From assembly GCA_947568835.1 (NCBI GenBank), contig OX387610.1, positions 16,911,050 through 16,975,049 of the forward strand: 64,000 nt of DNA, read 5' to 3'. This DNA is from Protonemura montana (taxonomy: Eukaryota; Arthropoda; Insecta; Plecoptera; Nemouridae). Position numbers and translations under genes: made by a program. Shown here in pieces: positions 1 through 11,995 of the stretch (within the stretch, counting starts at the first letter, position 1; every line of letters starts with the position of its first letter). A model generated the notes under the pieces. That model did not search any database. It saw only the letters and a list, made by a program, of their open reading frames with translations, and had not been told where the DNA came from.

Positions 1-1476
1 GCTACACGCTCCAGACACTCTGATTCGCTACCCAGACGCTCCAGACACTTTGCCTCGCTACTTAGACACACCAGGCACTCTGCCTCGCCAGCAAGGCACT
101 TCAGACACTCTGTTTGGCTAGCTAGACGGTCCAGACACTCTGCCATTCTAGTCAGACGCTCCAGACTATCTGCCACGCTAGCCAGAGGCTCCAGACACTC
201 TGCCACGCTAGCCATACGCTGCAGACACTCAGCTATGCTAGCCACACGCTCCAGACTTTCTGCCACGCTAGCCAGACGCTCGAGACACCCTGCCACGCTA
301 GCCAGACGCTCAGACACTCTGATTCGCTACCCAGACTCTCCAGACAATTTGCCTCGCTACCCAGACACACCAGACACTCTGCCTCGCTAGCTAGACGCTC
401 CAGACACTCTGCCTTGCTACCCAGACCCTCCAGACACTCTGCCTTGCTACCCAGACCCTCCAGACATTCTGCCTCGCTAGCCAGGTGCTCCAGACACTCT
501 GCCTCGCTACCCAGACGCTCCAGACTATCTGCCACGCTAGCCAGTGGCTCCAGACTATCTGCCACGCTAGCCAGAGGCTGCAGACACTCTGCCACGCTAG
601 CTAGACGCTCCAGACACTCTGCCATGCTAGCTAGACGCTCCAGACACTCTTAGTCGCTACCCAGACGTTCCAGACACTTTGCCTTGCTACCCAAACGCTC
701 CAGACACTCTGCCTCGCTAGCCAGGCGCTTCAGAAGCTCTGCCTCGCTAGCGAGGCGCTCCAGACACTCTGCCATACTAGCCAGACGCTCCAGAGACTCT
801 GCCTCGCTAGCCAGGCGCTTCAGACACTCTGCCATGCTAGCCAGACGCTATAGACTATATGCCACGCTAGCCATAGGCTCCAGACACTCTGCTACGCTAG
901 CTAGACGCTCCAGACACTCTGCCTTGCTACCCAGACGCTCCAGACACTCTGCCATTCTAGTCAGACGCTCTAGACTATCTGCCACGCTAGCCAGACGCTC
1001 CAGACACTCTGCCACGCTAGCCAGACTCTCTAGACACTTTGCCCCGCTACCCAGACGCTCCAGACAATCTGCTTCGCTAGCTAGATGGTCCAGGCACTCT
1101 GCCATGCTAGTCAGACGCTTCAGACTTTCTGCCTTACTAGCAAGACGCTCAAGACACTCTGCCATTCTAGTCAGACGCTCCAGACTACCTGCTACGCTAG
1201 CCAGAGGCTCCAGACACTCTGCTTTGCTAGCCAGACGCTCCAGGTACTCTGCCTTGCTACCCAGACAATCCAGACTCTCTGCCATTCTAGTCAGACGCTC
1301 CAGACACTCTGCCTCGCTAGCCAGGCGCTCCAGACACTCTACCTCGCCACCCAGACGCTCCAGGCACTCTGCCTCGCCAGCAAGGCACTTCAGACACTCT
1401 GTTTTGCTAGCTAGACGGTCCAGACACTCAGCCATGCTAGCCAGACGCTCCAGGTACTCTGCCTTGCTACCCAGAC

Positions 1477-1866
1477 GCTCCAGACACTCTGCCATTCTAG
1501 TCAGACGCTCCAGACTATCTGCCACGCTAGCCAGAGGCTCCAGACACTCTGCCACGCTAGCCATACGCTGCAGACACTCAGCTATGCTAGCCACACGCTC
1601 CAGACTTTCTGCCACGCTAGCCAGACGCTCGAGACACTCTGCCACGCTAGCCAGACGCTCCAGACACTCTGATTCGCTACCCAGACGCTCCAGACACTTT
1701 GCCTCGCTACCCAGACACACCAGACACTCTGCCTTGCTACCCAGACCCTCCAGACACTCTGCCTTGCTAGCCAGGTGCTCCAGACACTCTGCCTCGCTAC
1801 CCAGACGCTCCAGACTATCTGCCACGCTAGCCAGTGGCTCCAGACTTTCTGACACGCTAGCTAGAC
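1477..1866 (+). repeat. 390-bp (13-monomer) subrepeat, first copy
   Basis: The ordered variants beginning with the monomer that contains gccattctag (1,491) recur exactly 390 bp later (1,881). They run through gccatacgctgcag, ctcgagacac and the cccagacacacc monomer. The boundaries are set where the two copies stop matching and are good to within one monomer. The same 390-bp spacing occurs inside the L-type modules, for example the gaccctcc monomers at 4,851 and 5,241. Confidence 0.8.
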
Positions 1867-2220
1867 GCTCCAGACACTCTGCCATTCTAGTCAGACGCTC
1901 CAGACTATCTGCCACGCTAGCCAGAGGCTCCAGACACTCTGCCACGCTAGCCATACGCTGCAGACACTCAGCTATGCTAGCCACACGCTCCAGACTTTCT
2001 GCCACGCTAGCCAGACGCTCGAGACACTCTGCCACGCTAGCCAGACGCTCCAGACACTCTGATTCGCTACCCAGACGCTCCAGACACTTTGCCTCGCTAC
2101 CCTGACACACCAGACACTCTGCCTTGCTACCCAGACCCTCCAGACACTCTGCCTTGCTAGCCAGGTGCTCCAGACACTCTGCCTCGCTACCCAGACGCTC
2201 CAGACTATCTGCCACGCTAG
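1867..2220 (+). repeat. 390-bp subrepeat, second (incomplete) copy
   Basis: This repeats the variant order of 1,477-1,830 at +390 bp. It has one visible difference, cctgacacac at 2,101 against ccagacacac at 1,711. After about 2,220 it diverges from the first copy (gaggctgcag instead of gtggctccag). Confidence 0.75.
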
Positions 2221-2701
2221 CCAGAGGCTGCAGACACTCTGCCACGCTAGCTAGACGCTCCAGACACTCTGCCATGCTAGCCAGACGCTCCAGACACTCT
2301 GATTCGCTACTTCGACGTTCCAGACACTTTGCCTTGCTACTGAGACGCTCCAGACACTCTGCCTCGCTAGCCAGGCGCTTCAGAAGCTCTGCCCCGCTAG
2401 TAAGGCTCTCCAGACACTCGGCCATGCCAGCCAGACGCTTCAGTTTATCTGCCACGCTAGCAAGAGGTTCCAGACACTCTGCCACGCTAGCTAGACGCTC
2501 CAGACACTCTGCTATTCTAGTCAGATGCTCCAGACTATCTGCCACGCTAGCCAGAGGCTCCAGACACTCTGCCACGCTAGCAAGACACTCCAGACACTCT
2601 GTCTTGCTAGCCAGGCGCTCCAGACACTCTGCCACGCTAGCTAGACGCTCCAGACACTCTGCCTTGCTACCCAGACGCTCCAGACACTCTGCTTCGCTAG
2701 C

Positions 2702-4708
2702 TTGACACTCCAGTCACTCTGCCATTCTATTCAGACGCTCCAGACTATCTGCCACGCTTGCCAGACGCTCCAGAAACTCTGCCACGCTAGCCAGACGATC
2801 CAGACACTTTGCCTCGCTACCCAGACGCTCCAGACACTCTGCCTCAATAGCCAGTCGCTTCAGACACTCTGCCTCGCTAGCTAGACGCTTCATACACTCT
2901 ACCATGCTAGTCAGACGCTCTAGACTTTCTGCCTCGCTAGAAAGACGCTCCTGACACACTGCCTCGCTACCCAGACGCTCCAACACTATGCCTCGCTACC
3001 CAGACGCTCCAGAGACTCTGCCTCGCTAGCCAGACGCTCAAGACACTCTGCCTCGCTAGCTAGACGCTCTAGACACTCTGCCATGCTAACCAGACGCTCC
3101 AGACTATCCGCCACGCTAGCCATAGGCTCCAGACACTCTGCCACGCTAGCAAGACGCTCCAGACACTCAGCCACGCTCGCCAGACGCTCCAGACACTCTG
3201 CCTCGCTATTCAGACGCTCCAGTTACTCTACCATGCTAGCTTGACGCTCCAGACACTCTGCCTCGCTAGCCAGGCGCTCCAGACACTCTGCATCGCTACC
3301 CAGACGCTCCAGACACTCTGCTACGCTAGCTAGACGCTCCAGACACTCTGTCTTGCTACCCAGACGCTCCAGACTCTCTGTCTTGCTACCCAGGCGCTCC
3401 AGACACTCTGCCTCGCTACCCAGCGCTCCAGACACTCTGCTACGATAGCTAGACGCTCCAGACACTCTGATTTGCTACCCAGACGCTCCAGACACTTTGC
3501 CTCGCTACCTAGACACACCAGACACTCTGCTTCGCTAGCTAGACGCTCCAGACACTCCGCCTTGCTACCCAGACAATCCAGACTCTCTGCCATTCTAGTC
3601 AGACGCTCCAGACACTCTGCCTCGCTAGCCAGGCGCTCCAGACACTCTACCTAGCCACCCAGACGCTCCAGGCACTCTGCCTCGCCAGCAAGGCACTTCA
3701 GACACTCTGTTTTGCTAGCTAGACGGTCCAGACACTCAGCCATGCTAGCCAGACGCTCCAGGTACTCTGCCTTGCTACCCAGACGCTCCAGACACTCTGC
3801 CATTCTAGTCAGACGCTCCAGACTATCTGCCACGCTAGCCAGAGGCTCCAGACACTCTGCCACGCTAGCCATACGCTGCAGACACTCAGCTATGCTAGCC
3901 ACACGCTCCAGACTTTCTGCCATGCTAGCCAGACGCTCGAGACACCCTGCCACGCTAGCCAGACGCTCAGACACTCTGATTCGCTACCCAGACGCTCCAG
4001 ACAATTTGCCTCGCTACCCAGACACACCAGACACTCTGCCTCGCTAGCTAGACGCTCCAGACACTCTGCCTTGCTACCCAGACCCTCCAGACACTCTGCC
4101 TTGCTACCCAGACCCTCCAGACATTCTGCCTCGCTAGCCAGGTGCTCCAGACACTCTGCCTCGCTACCCAGACGCTCCAGACTATCTGCCACGCTAGCCA
4201 GTGGCTCCAGACTATCTGCCACGCTAGCCAGAAGCTGCAGACACTCTGCCACGCTAGCTAGACGCTCCAGACACTCTGCCATGCTAGCCAGACGCTCCAG
4301 ACACTCTGATTCGCTACTTCGACGTTCCAGACACTTTGCCTTGCTACTGAGACGCTCCAGACACTCTGCCTCGCTAGCCAGGCGCTTCAGAAGCTCTGCC
4401 CCGCTAGTTAGGCTCTCCAGACACTCTGCCATGCCAGTCAGACGCTTCAGTTTATCTGCCACGCTAGCCAGAGGTTCCAGACACTCTGCCACGCTAGCTA
4501 GACGCTCCAGACACTCTGCTATTCTAGTCAGATGCTCCAGACTATCTGCCACGCTAGCCAGAGGCTCCAGACACTCTGCCACGCTAGCAAGACACTCCAG
4601 ACACTCTGTCTTGCTAGCCAGGCGCTCCAGACACTCTGCCACGCTAGCTAGACGCTCCAGACACTCTGCCTTGCTACCCAGACGCTCCAGACACTCTGCT
4701 TCGCTAGC
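2702..4708 (+). repeat. Higher-order module 1, N-type long, 2,007 bp
   Basis: It runs from one marker monomer to the next. It is N-type because the fifth to sixth monomers read cctcaatagccagtcgcttc. The length is 67 monomers minus 3 bases. Three 1-base losses account for the shortfall: ccaacac near 2,981, cccagcgctcc near 3,423, and gctcagacac near 3,967. It shares the 3,423 deletion and a gcttgacgctcc variant (about 3,238) with module 3. Confidence 0.88.
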
Positions 4709-5818
4709 TTGACACTCCAGTCACTCTGCCATTCTATTCAGACGCTCCAGACTATCTGCCACGCTTGCCAGACGCTCCAGAAACTCTGCCACGCTAGCCA
4801 GACGATCCAGACACTTTGCCTCGCTACCCGGACGCTCCAGACACTCTGCCTTGCTACCCAGACCCTCCAGACACTCTGCCTTGCTAGCCAGGTGCTCCAG
4901 ACACTCTGCCTCGCTACCCAGACGCTCCAGACTATCTGCCACGCTAGCCAGTGGCTCCAGACTTTCTGACACGCTAGCTAGACGCTCCAGACACTCTGCC
5001 ATTCTAGTCAGACGCTCCAGACTATCTGCCACGCTAGCCAGAGGCTCCAGACACTCTGCCACGCTAGCCATACGCTGCAGACACTCAGCTATGCTAGCCA
5101 CACGCTCCAGACTTTCTGCCACGCTAGCCAGACGCTCGAGACACTCTGCCACGCTAGCCAGACGCTCCAGACACTCTGATTCGCTACCCAGACGCTCCAG
5201 ACACTTTGCCTCGCTACCCAGACACACCAGACACTCTGCCTTGCTACCCAGACCCTCCAGACACTCTGCCTTGCTAGCCAGGTGCTCCAGACACTCTGCC
5301 TCGCTACCCAGACGCTCCAGACTATCTGCCACGCTAGCCAGAGGCTGCAGACACTCTGCCACGCTAGCTAGACGCTCCAGACACTCTGCCATGCTAGCCA
5401 GACGCTCCAGACACTCTGATTCGCTACTTCGACGTTCCAGACACTTTGCCTTGCTACTGAGACGCTCCAGACACTCTGCCTCGCTAGCCAGGCGCTTCAG
5501 AAGCTCTGCCCCGCTAGTAAGGCTCTCCAGACACTCGGCCATGCCAGCCAGACTCTTCAGTTTATCTGCCACGCTAGCAAGAGGTTCCAGACACTCTGCC
5601 ACGCTAGCTAGACGCTCCAGACACTCTGCTATTCTAGTCAGATGCTCCAGACTATCTGCCACGCTAGCCAGAGGCTCCAGACACTCTGCCACGCTAGCAA
5701 GACACTCCAGACACTCTGTCTTGCTAGCAAGGCGCTCCAGACACTCTGCCACGCTAGCTAGACGCTCCAGACACTCTGCCTTGCTACCCAGACGCTCCAG
5801 ACACTCTGCTTCGCTAGC
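4709..5818 (+). repeat. Higher-order module 2, L-type short, 1,110 bp
   Basis: Exactly 37 monomers, with no net indel. L-type means that the marker is followed by the gaccctcc / ccaggtgctcc monomers rather than the caatagccag monomer. It contains the 390-bp internal duplication (gaccctcc monomers at 4,851 and 5,241) and the cttcgacgttcc / ctgagacgctcc monomer pair near 5,427-5,470. Confidence 0.9.
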
Positions 5819-6927
5819 TTGACACTCCAGTCACTCTGCCATTCTATTCAGACGCTCCAGACTATCTGCCACGCTTGCCAGACGCTCCAGAAACTCTGCC
5901 ACGCTAGCCAGACGATCCAGACACTTTGCCTCGCTACCCAGACGCTCCAGACACTCTGCCTCAATAGCCAGTCGCTTCAGACACTCTGCCTCGCTAGCTA
6001 GACGCTTCATACACTCTACCATGCTAGTCAGACGCTCTTGACTTTCTGCCTCGCTAGAAAGACGCTCCTGACACACTGCCTCGCTACCCAGACGCTCCAG
6101 ACACTATGCCTCGCTACCCAGACGCTCCAGAGACTCTGCCTCGCTAGCCAGACGCTCAAGACACTCTGCCTCGCTAGCTAGACGCTCTAGACACTCTGCC
6201 ATGCTAACCAGACGCTCCAGACTATCCGCCACGCTAGCCATAGGCTCCAGACACTCTGCCACGCTAGCAAGACGCTCCAGACACTCAGCCACGCTCGCCA
6301 GACGCTCCAGACACTCTGCCTCGCTATTCAGACGCTCCAGTTACTCTACCATGCTAGCTTGACGCTCCAGACACTCTGCCTCGCTAGCCAGGCGCTCCAG
6401 ACACTCTGCATCGCTACCCAGACGCTCCAGACACTCTGCTACGCTAGCTAGACGCTCCAGACACTCTGTCTTGCTACCCAGACGCTCCAGACTCTCTGTC
6501 TTGCTACCCAGGCGCTCCAGACACTCTGCCTCGCTACCCAGCGCTCCAGACACTCTGCTACGATAGCTAGACGCTCCAGACACTCTGATTTGCTACCCAG
6601 ACGCTCCAGACACTTTGCCTCGCTACCTAGACACACCAGACACTCTGCTTCGCTAGCTAGACGCTCCAGACACTCCGCCTTGCTACCCAGACAATCCAGA
6701 CTCTCTGCCATTCTAGTCAGACGCTCCAGACACTCTGCCTCGCTAGCCAGGCGCTCCAGACACTCTACCTAGCCACCCAGACGCTCCAGGCACTCTGCCT
6801 CGCCAGCAAGGCACTTCAGACACTCTGTTTTGCTAGCTAGACGGTCCAGACACTCTGCCACGCTAGCTAGACGCTCCAGACACTCTGCCTTGCTACCCAG
6901 ACGCTCCAGACACTCTGCTTCGCTAGC
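5819..6927 (+). repeat. Higher-order module 3, N-type shortened, 1,109 bp
   Basis: It is N-type at its start and matches module 1 at an offset of 3,117-3,118 bp. It shares the private 1-base deletion cccagcgctcc (here near 6,541). It then jumps near 6,845 from the gacggtcc monomer straight to the end of a module. That omits 30 monomers (900 bp) compared with the 2,009-bp N-type modules, including the segment that carries the usual gctcagacac deletion. Confidence 0.87.
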
Positions 6928-8876
6928 TTGACACTCCAGTCACTCTGCCATTCTATTCAGACGCTCCAGACTATCTGCCACGCTTGCCAGACGCTCCAGA
7001 AACTCTGCCACGCTAGCCAGACGATCCAGACACTTTGCCTCGCTACCCAGACGCTCCAGACACTCTGCCTCAATAGCCAGTCGCTTCAGACACTCTGCCT
7101 CGCTAGCTAGACGCTTCATACACTCTACCATGCTAGTCAGACGCTCTAGACTTTCTGCCTCGCTAGAAAGACGCTCCTGACACACTGCCTCGCTACCCAG
7201 ACGCTCCAGACACTATGCCTCGCTACCCAGACGCTCCAGAGACTCTGCCTCGCTAGCCAGACGCTCAAGACACTCTGCCTCGCTAGCTAGACGCTCTAGA
7301 CACTCTGCCATGCTAACCAGACGCTCCAGACTATCCGCCACGCTAGCCATAGGCTCCAGACACTCTGCCACGCTAGCAAGACGCTCCAGACACTCAGCCA
7401 CGCTCGCCAGACGCTCCAGACACTCTGCCTCGCTATTCAGACGCTCCAGTTACTCTACCATGCTAGCTAGACGCTCCAGACACTCTGCCTCGCTAGCCAG
7501 GCGCTCCAGACACTCTGCATCGCTACCCAGACGCTCCAGACACTCTGCTACGCTAGCTAGACGCTCCAGACACTCTGTCTTGCTACCCAGACGCTCCAGA
7601 CTCTCTGTCTTGCTACCCAGGCGCTCCAGACACTCTGCCTCGCTACCCAGACGCTCCAGACACTCTGCTACGCTAGCTAGACGCTCCAGACACTCTGATT
7701 CGCTACCCAGACGCTCCAGACACTTTGCCTCGCTACTTAGACACACCAGACACTCTGCTTCGCTAGCTAGACGCTCCAGACACTCTGCCTTGCTACCCAG
7801 ACAATCCAGACTCTCTGCCATTCTAGTCAGACGCTCCAGACACTCTGCCTCGCTAGCCAGGCGCTCCAGACACTCTACCTAGCCACCCAGACGCTCCAGG
7901 CACTCTGCCTCGCCAGCAAGGCACTTCAGACACTCTGTTTTGCTAGCTAGACGGTCCAGACACTCAGCCATGCTAGCCAGACGCTCCAGGTACTCTGCCT
8001 TGCTACCCAGACGCTCCAGACACTCTGCCATTCTAGTCAGACGCTCCAGACTATCTGCCACGCTAGCCAGAGGCTCCAGACACTCTGCCACGCTAGCCAT
8101 ACGCTGCAGACACTCAGCTATGCTAGCCACACGCTCCAGACTTTCTGCCATGCTAGCCAGACGCTCGAGACACCCTGCCACGCTAGCCAGACGCTCAGAC
8201 ACTCTGATTCGCTACCCAGACGCTCCAGACAATTTGCCTCGCTACCCAGACACACCAGACACTCTGCCTCGCTAGCTAGACGCTCCAGACACTCTGCCTT
8301 GCTACCCAGACCCTCCAGACACTCTGCCTTGCTACCCAGACCCTCCAGACATTCTGCCTCGCTAGCCAGGTGCTCCAGACACTCTGCCTCGCTACCCAGA
8401 CGCTCCAGACTATCTGCCACGCTAGCCAGTGGCTCCAGACTATCTGCCACGCTAGCCAGAGGCTGCAGACACTCTGCCACGCTAGCTAGACGCTCCAGAC
8501 ACTCTGCCATGCTAGCCAGACGCTCCAGACACTCTGCCTCGCTAGCCAGGCGCTTCAGAAGCTCTGCCCCGCTAGTAAGGCTCTCCAGACACTCGGCCAT
8601 GCCAGCCAGACTCTTCAGTTTATCTGCCACGCTAGCAAGAGGTTCCAGACACTCTGCCACGCTAGCTAGACGCTCCAGACACTCTGCTATTCTAGTCAGA
8701 TGCTCCAGACTATCTGCCACGCTAGCCAGAGGCTCCAGACACTCTGCCACGCTAGCAAGACAATCCAGACACTCTGTCTTGCTAGCCAGGCGCTCCAGAC
8801 ACTCTGCCACGCTAGCTAGACGCTCCAGACACTCTGCCTTGCTACCCAGACGCTCCAGACACTCTGCTTCGCTAGC
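6928..8876 (+). repeat. Higher-order module 4, N-type long, 1,949 bp
   Basis: An N-type module two monomers (60 bp) shorter than the 2,009-bp form. Near 8,520-8,540 it lacks the cttcgacgttcc / ctgagacgctcc pair found in other modules. It has the gctcagacac 1-base deletion near 8,196. It has the intact cccagacgctcc where modules 1 and 3 carry a deletion. Confidence 0.88.
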
Positions 8877-9986
8877 TTGACACTCCAGTCACTCTGCCAT
8901 TCTATTCAGACGCTCCAGACTATCTGCCACGCTTGCCAGACGCTCCAGAAACTCTGCCACGCTAGCCAGACGATCCAGACACTTTGCCTCGCTACCCAGA
9001 CGCTCCAGACACTCTGCCTTGCTACCCAGACCCTCCAGACACTCTGCCTTGCTAGCCAGGTGCTCCAGACACTCTGCCTCGCTACCCAGACGCTCCAGAC
9101 TATCTGCCACGCTAGCCAGTGGCTCCAGACTTTCTGACACGCTAGCTAGACGCTCCAGACACTCTGCCATTCTAGTCAGACGCTCCAGACTATCTGCCAC
9201 GCTAGCCAGAGGCTCCAGACACTCTGCCACGCTAGCCATACGCTGCAGACACTCAGCTATGCTAGCCACACGCTCCAGACTTTCTGCCACGCTAGCCAGA
9301 CGCTCGAGACACTCTGCCACGCTAGCCAGACGCTCCAGACACTCTGATTCGCTACCCAGACGCTCCAGACACTTTGCCTCGCTACCCAGACACACCAGAC
9401 ACTCTGCCTTGCTACCCAGACCCTCCAGACACTCTGCCTTGCTAGCCAGGTGCTCCAGACACTCTGCCTCGCTACCCAGACGCTCCAGACTATCTGCCAC
9501 GCTAGCCAGAGGCTGCAGACACTCTGCCACGCTAGCTAGACGCTCCAGACACTCTGCCATGCTAGCCAGACGCTCCAGACACTCTGATTCGCTACTTCGA
9601 CGTTCCAGACACTTTGCCTTGCTACTGAGACGCTCCAGACACTCTGCCTCGCTAGCCAGGCGCTTCAGAAGCTCTGCCCCGCTAGTAAGGCTCTCCAGAC
9701 ACTCGGCCATGCCAGCCAGACTCTTCAGTTTATCTGCCACGCTAGCAAGAGGTTCCAGACACTCTGCCACGCTAGCTAGACGCTCCAGACACTCTGCTAT
9801 TCTAGTCAGATGCTCCAGACTATCTGCCACGCTAGCCAGAGGCTCCAGACACTCTGCCACGCTAGCAAGACACTCCAGACACTCTGTCTTGCTAGCAAGG
9901 CGCTCCAAACACTCTGCCACGCTAGCTAGACGCTCCAGACACTCTGCCTTGCTACCCAGACGCTCCAGACACTCTGCTTCGCTAGC
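8877..9986 (+). repeat. Higher-order module 5, L-type short, 1,110 bp
   Basis: Exactly 37 monomers, with the same variant order as modules 2, 8, 12, 14, 16 and 20. A small private variant, gctccaaacac near 9,904, distinguishes it. Modules 5 to 6 correspond to modules 14 to 15 at an offset of 14,784 bp. Confidence 0.9.
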
Positions 9987-11995
9987 TTGACACTCCAGTC
10001 ACTCTGCCATTCTATTCAGACGCTCCAGACTATCTGCCACGCTTGCCAGACGCTCCAGAAACTCTGCCACGCTAGCCAGACGATCCAGACACTTTGCCTC
10101 GCTACCCAGACGCTCCAGACACTCTGCCTCAATAGCCAGTCGCTTCAGACACTCTGCCTCGCTAGCTAGACGCTTCATACACTCTACCATGCTAGTCAGA
10201 CGCTCTAGACTTTCTGCCTCGCTAGAAAGACGCTCCTGACACACTGCCTCGCTACCCAGACGCTCCAGACACTATGCCTCGCTACCCAGACGCTCCAGAG
10301 ACTCTGCCTCGCTAGCCAGACGCTCAAGACACTCTGCCTCGCTAGCTAGACGCTCTAGACACTCTGCCATGCTAACCAGACGCTCCAGACTATCCGCCAC
10401 GCTAGCCATAGGCTCCAGACACTCTGCCACGCTAGCAAGACGCTCCAGACACTCAGCCACGCTCGCCAGACGCTCCAGACACTCTGCCTCGCTATTCAGA
10501 CGCTCCAGTTACTCTACCATGCTAGCTAGACGCTCCAGACACTCTGCCTCGCTAGCCAGGCGCTCCAGACACTCTGCATCGCTACCCAGACGCTCCAGAC
10601 ACTCTGCTACGCTAGCTAGACGCTCCAGACACTCTGTCTTGCTACCCAGACGCTCCAGACTCTCTGTCTTGCTACCCAGGCGCTCCAGACACTCTGCCTC
10701 GCTACCCAGACGCTCCAGACACTCTGCTACGCTAGCTAGACGCTCCAGACACTCTGATTCGCTACCCAGACGCTCCAGACACTCTGCCTCGCTACTTAGA
10801 CACACCAGACACTCTGCTTCGCTAGCTAGACGCTCCAGACACTCTGCCTTGCTACCCAGACAATCCAGACTCTCTGCCATTCTAGTCAGACGCTCCAGAC
10901 ACTCTGCCTCGCTAGCCAGGCGCTCCAGACACTCTACCTCGCCACCCAGACGCTCCAGGCACTCTGCCTCGCCAGCAAGGCACTTCAGACACTCTGTTTT
11001 GCTAGCTAGACGGTCCAGACACTCAGCCATGCTAGCCAGACGCTCCAGGTACTCTGCCTTGCTACCCAGACGCTCCAGACACTCTGCCATTCTAGTCAGA
11101 CGCTCCAGACTATCTGCCACGCTAGCCAGAGGCTCCAGACACTCTGCCACGCTAGCCATACGCTGCAGACACTCAGCTATGCTAGCCACACGCTCCAGAC
11201 TTTCTGCCACGCTAGCCAGACGCTCGAGACACCCTGCCACGCTAGCCAGACGCTCAGACACTCTGATTCGCTACCCAGACGCTCCAGACAATTTGCCTCG
11301 CTACCCAGACACACCAGACACTCTGCCTCGCTAGCTAGACGCTCCAGACACTCTGCCTTGCTACCCAGACCCTCCAGACACTCTGCCTTGCTACCCAGAC
11401 CCTCCAGACATTCTGCCTCGCTAGCCAGGTGCTCCAGACACTCTGCCTCGCTACCCAGACGCTCCAGACTATCTGCCACGCTAGCCAGTGGCTCCAGACT
11501 ATCTGCCACGCTAGCCAGAGGCTGCAGACACTCTGCCACGATAGCTAGACGCTCCAGACACTCTGCCATGCTAGCCAGACGCTCCAGACACTCTGATTCG
11601 CTACTTCGACGTTCCAGACACTTTGCCTTGCTACTGAGACGCTCCAGACATTCTGCCTCGCTAGCCAGGCGCTTCAGAAGCTCTGCCCCGCTAGTAAGGC
11701 TCTCCAGACACTCGGCCATGCCAGCCAGACTCTTCAGTTTATCTGCCACGCTAGCAAGAGGTTCCAGACACTCTGCCACGCTAGCTAGACGCTCCAGACA
11801 CTCTGCTATTCTAGTCAGATGCTCCAGACTATCTGCCACGCTAGCCAGAGGCTCCAGACACTCTGCCACGCTAGCAAGACACTCCAGACACTCTGTCTTG
11901 CTAGCCAGGCGCTCCAGACACTCTGCCACGCTAGCTAGACGCTCCAGACACTCTGCCTTGCTACCCAGACGCTCCAGACACTCTGCTTCGCTAGC
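9987..11995 (+). repeat. Higher-order module 6, N-type long, 2,009 bp
   Basis: 67 monomers minus one base; the missing base is in gctcagacac near 11,256. It carries cctcgccaccc near 10,938, where modules 4 and 15 have cctagccaccc. Module 17 shares the cctcgccaccc form. A private variant, cacgatagctag, lies near 11,538. Confidence 0.9.

Larger units (their letters stand above)
1..2701 (+). repeat. Leading mixed segment, partial module plus irregular monomers
   Basis: This stretch precedes the first marker monomer. Positions 1-650 resemble the interior of a long module, including the recurrent 1-base deletion (gctcagacac) near 310. About 660-1,420 holds less regular monomers, including an aberrant one near 848-870 (gctatagactatatgcc). 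From about 1,430 onward the monomer order matches the core of the L-type modules further right, including a 13-monomer internal duplication. It ends where the first marker begins. Confidence 0.8.

Noticed and set aside
848-2635. 595-codon - strand open frame near the window start
   Set aside because: Same repeat-driven frame; no start context, unique domain or conserved ends.
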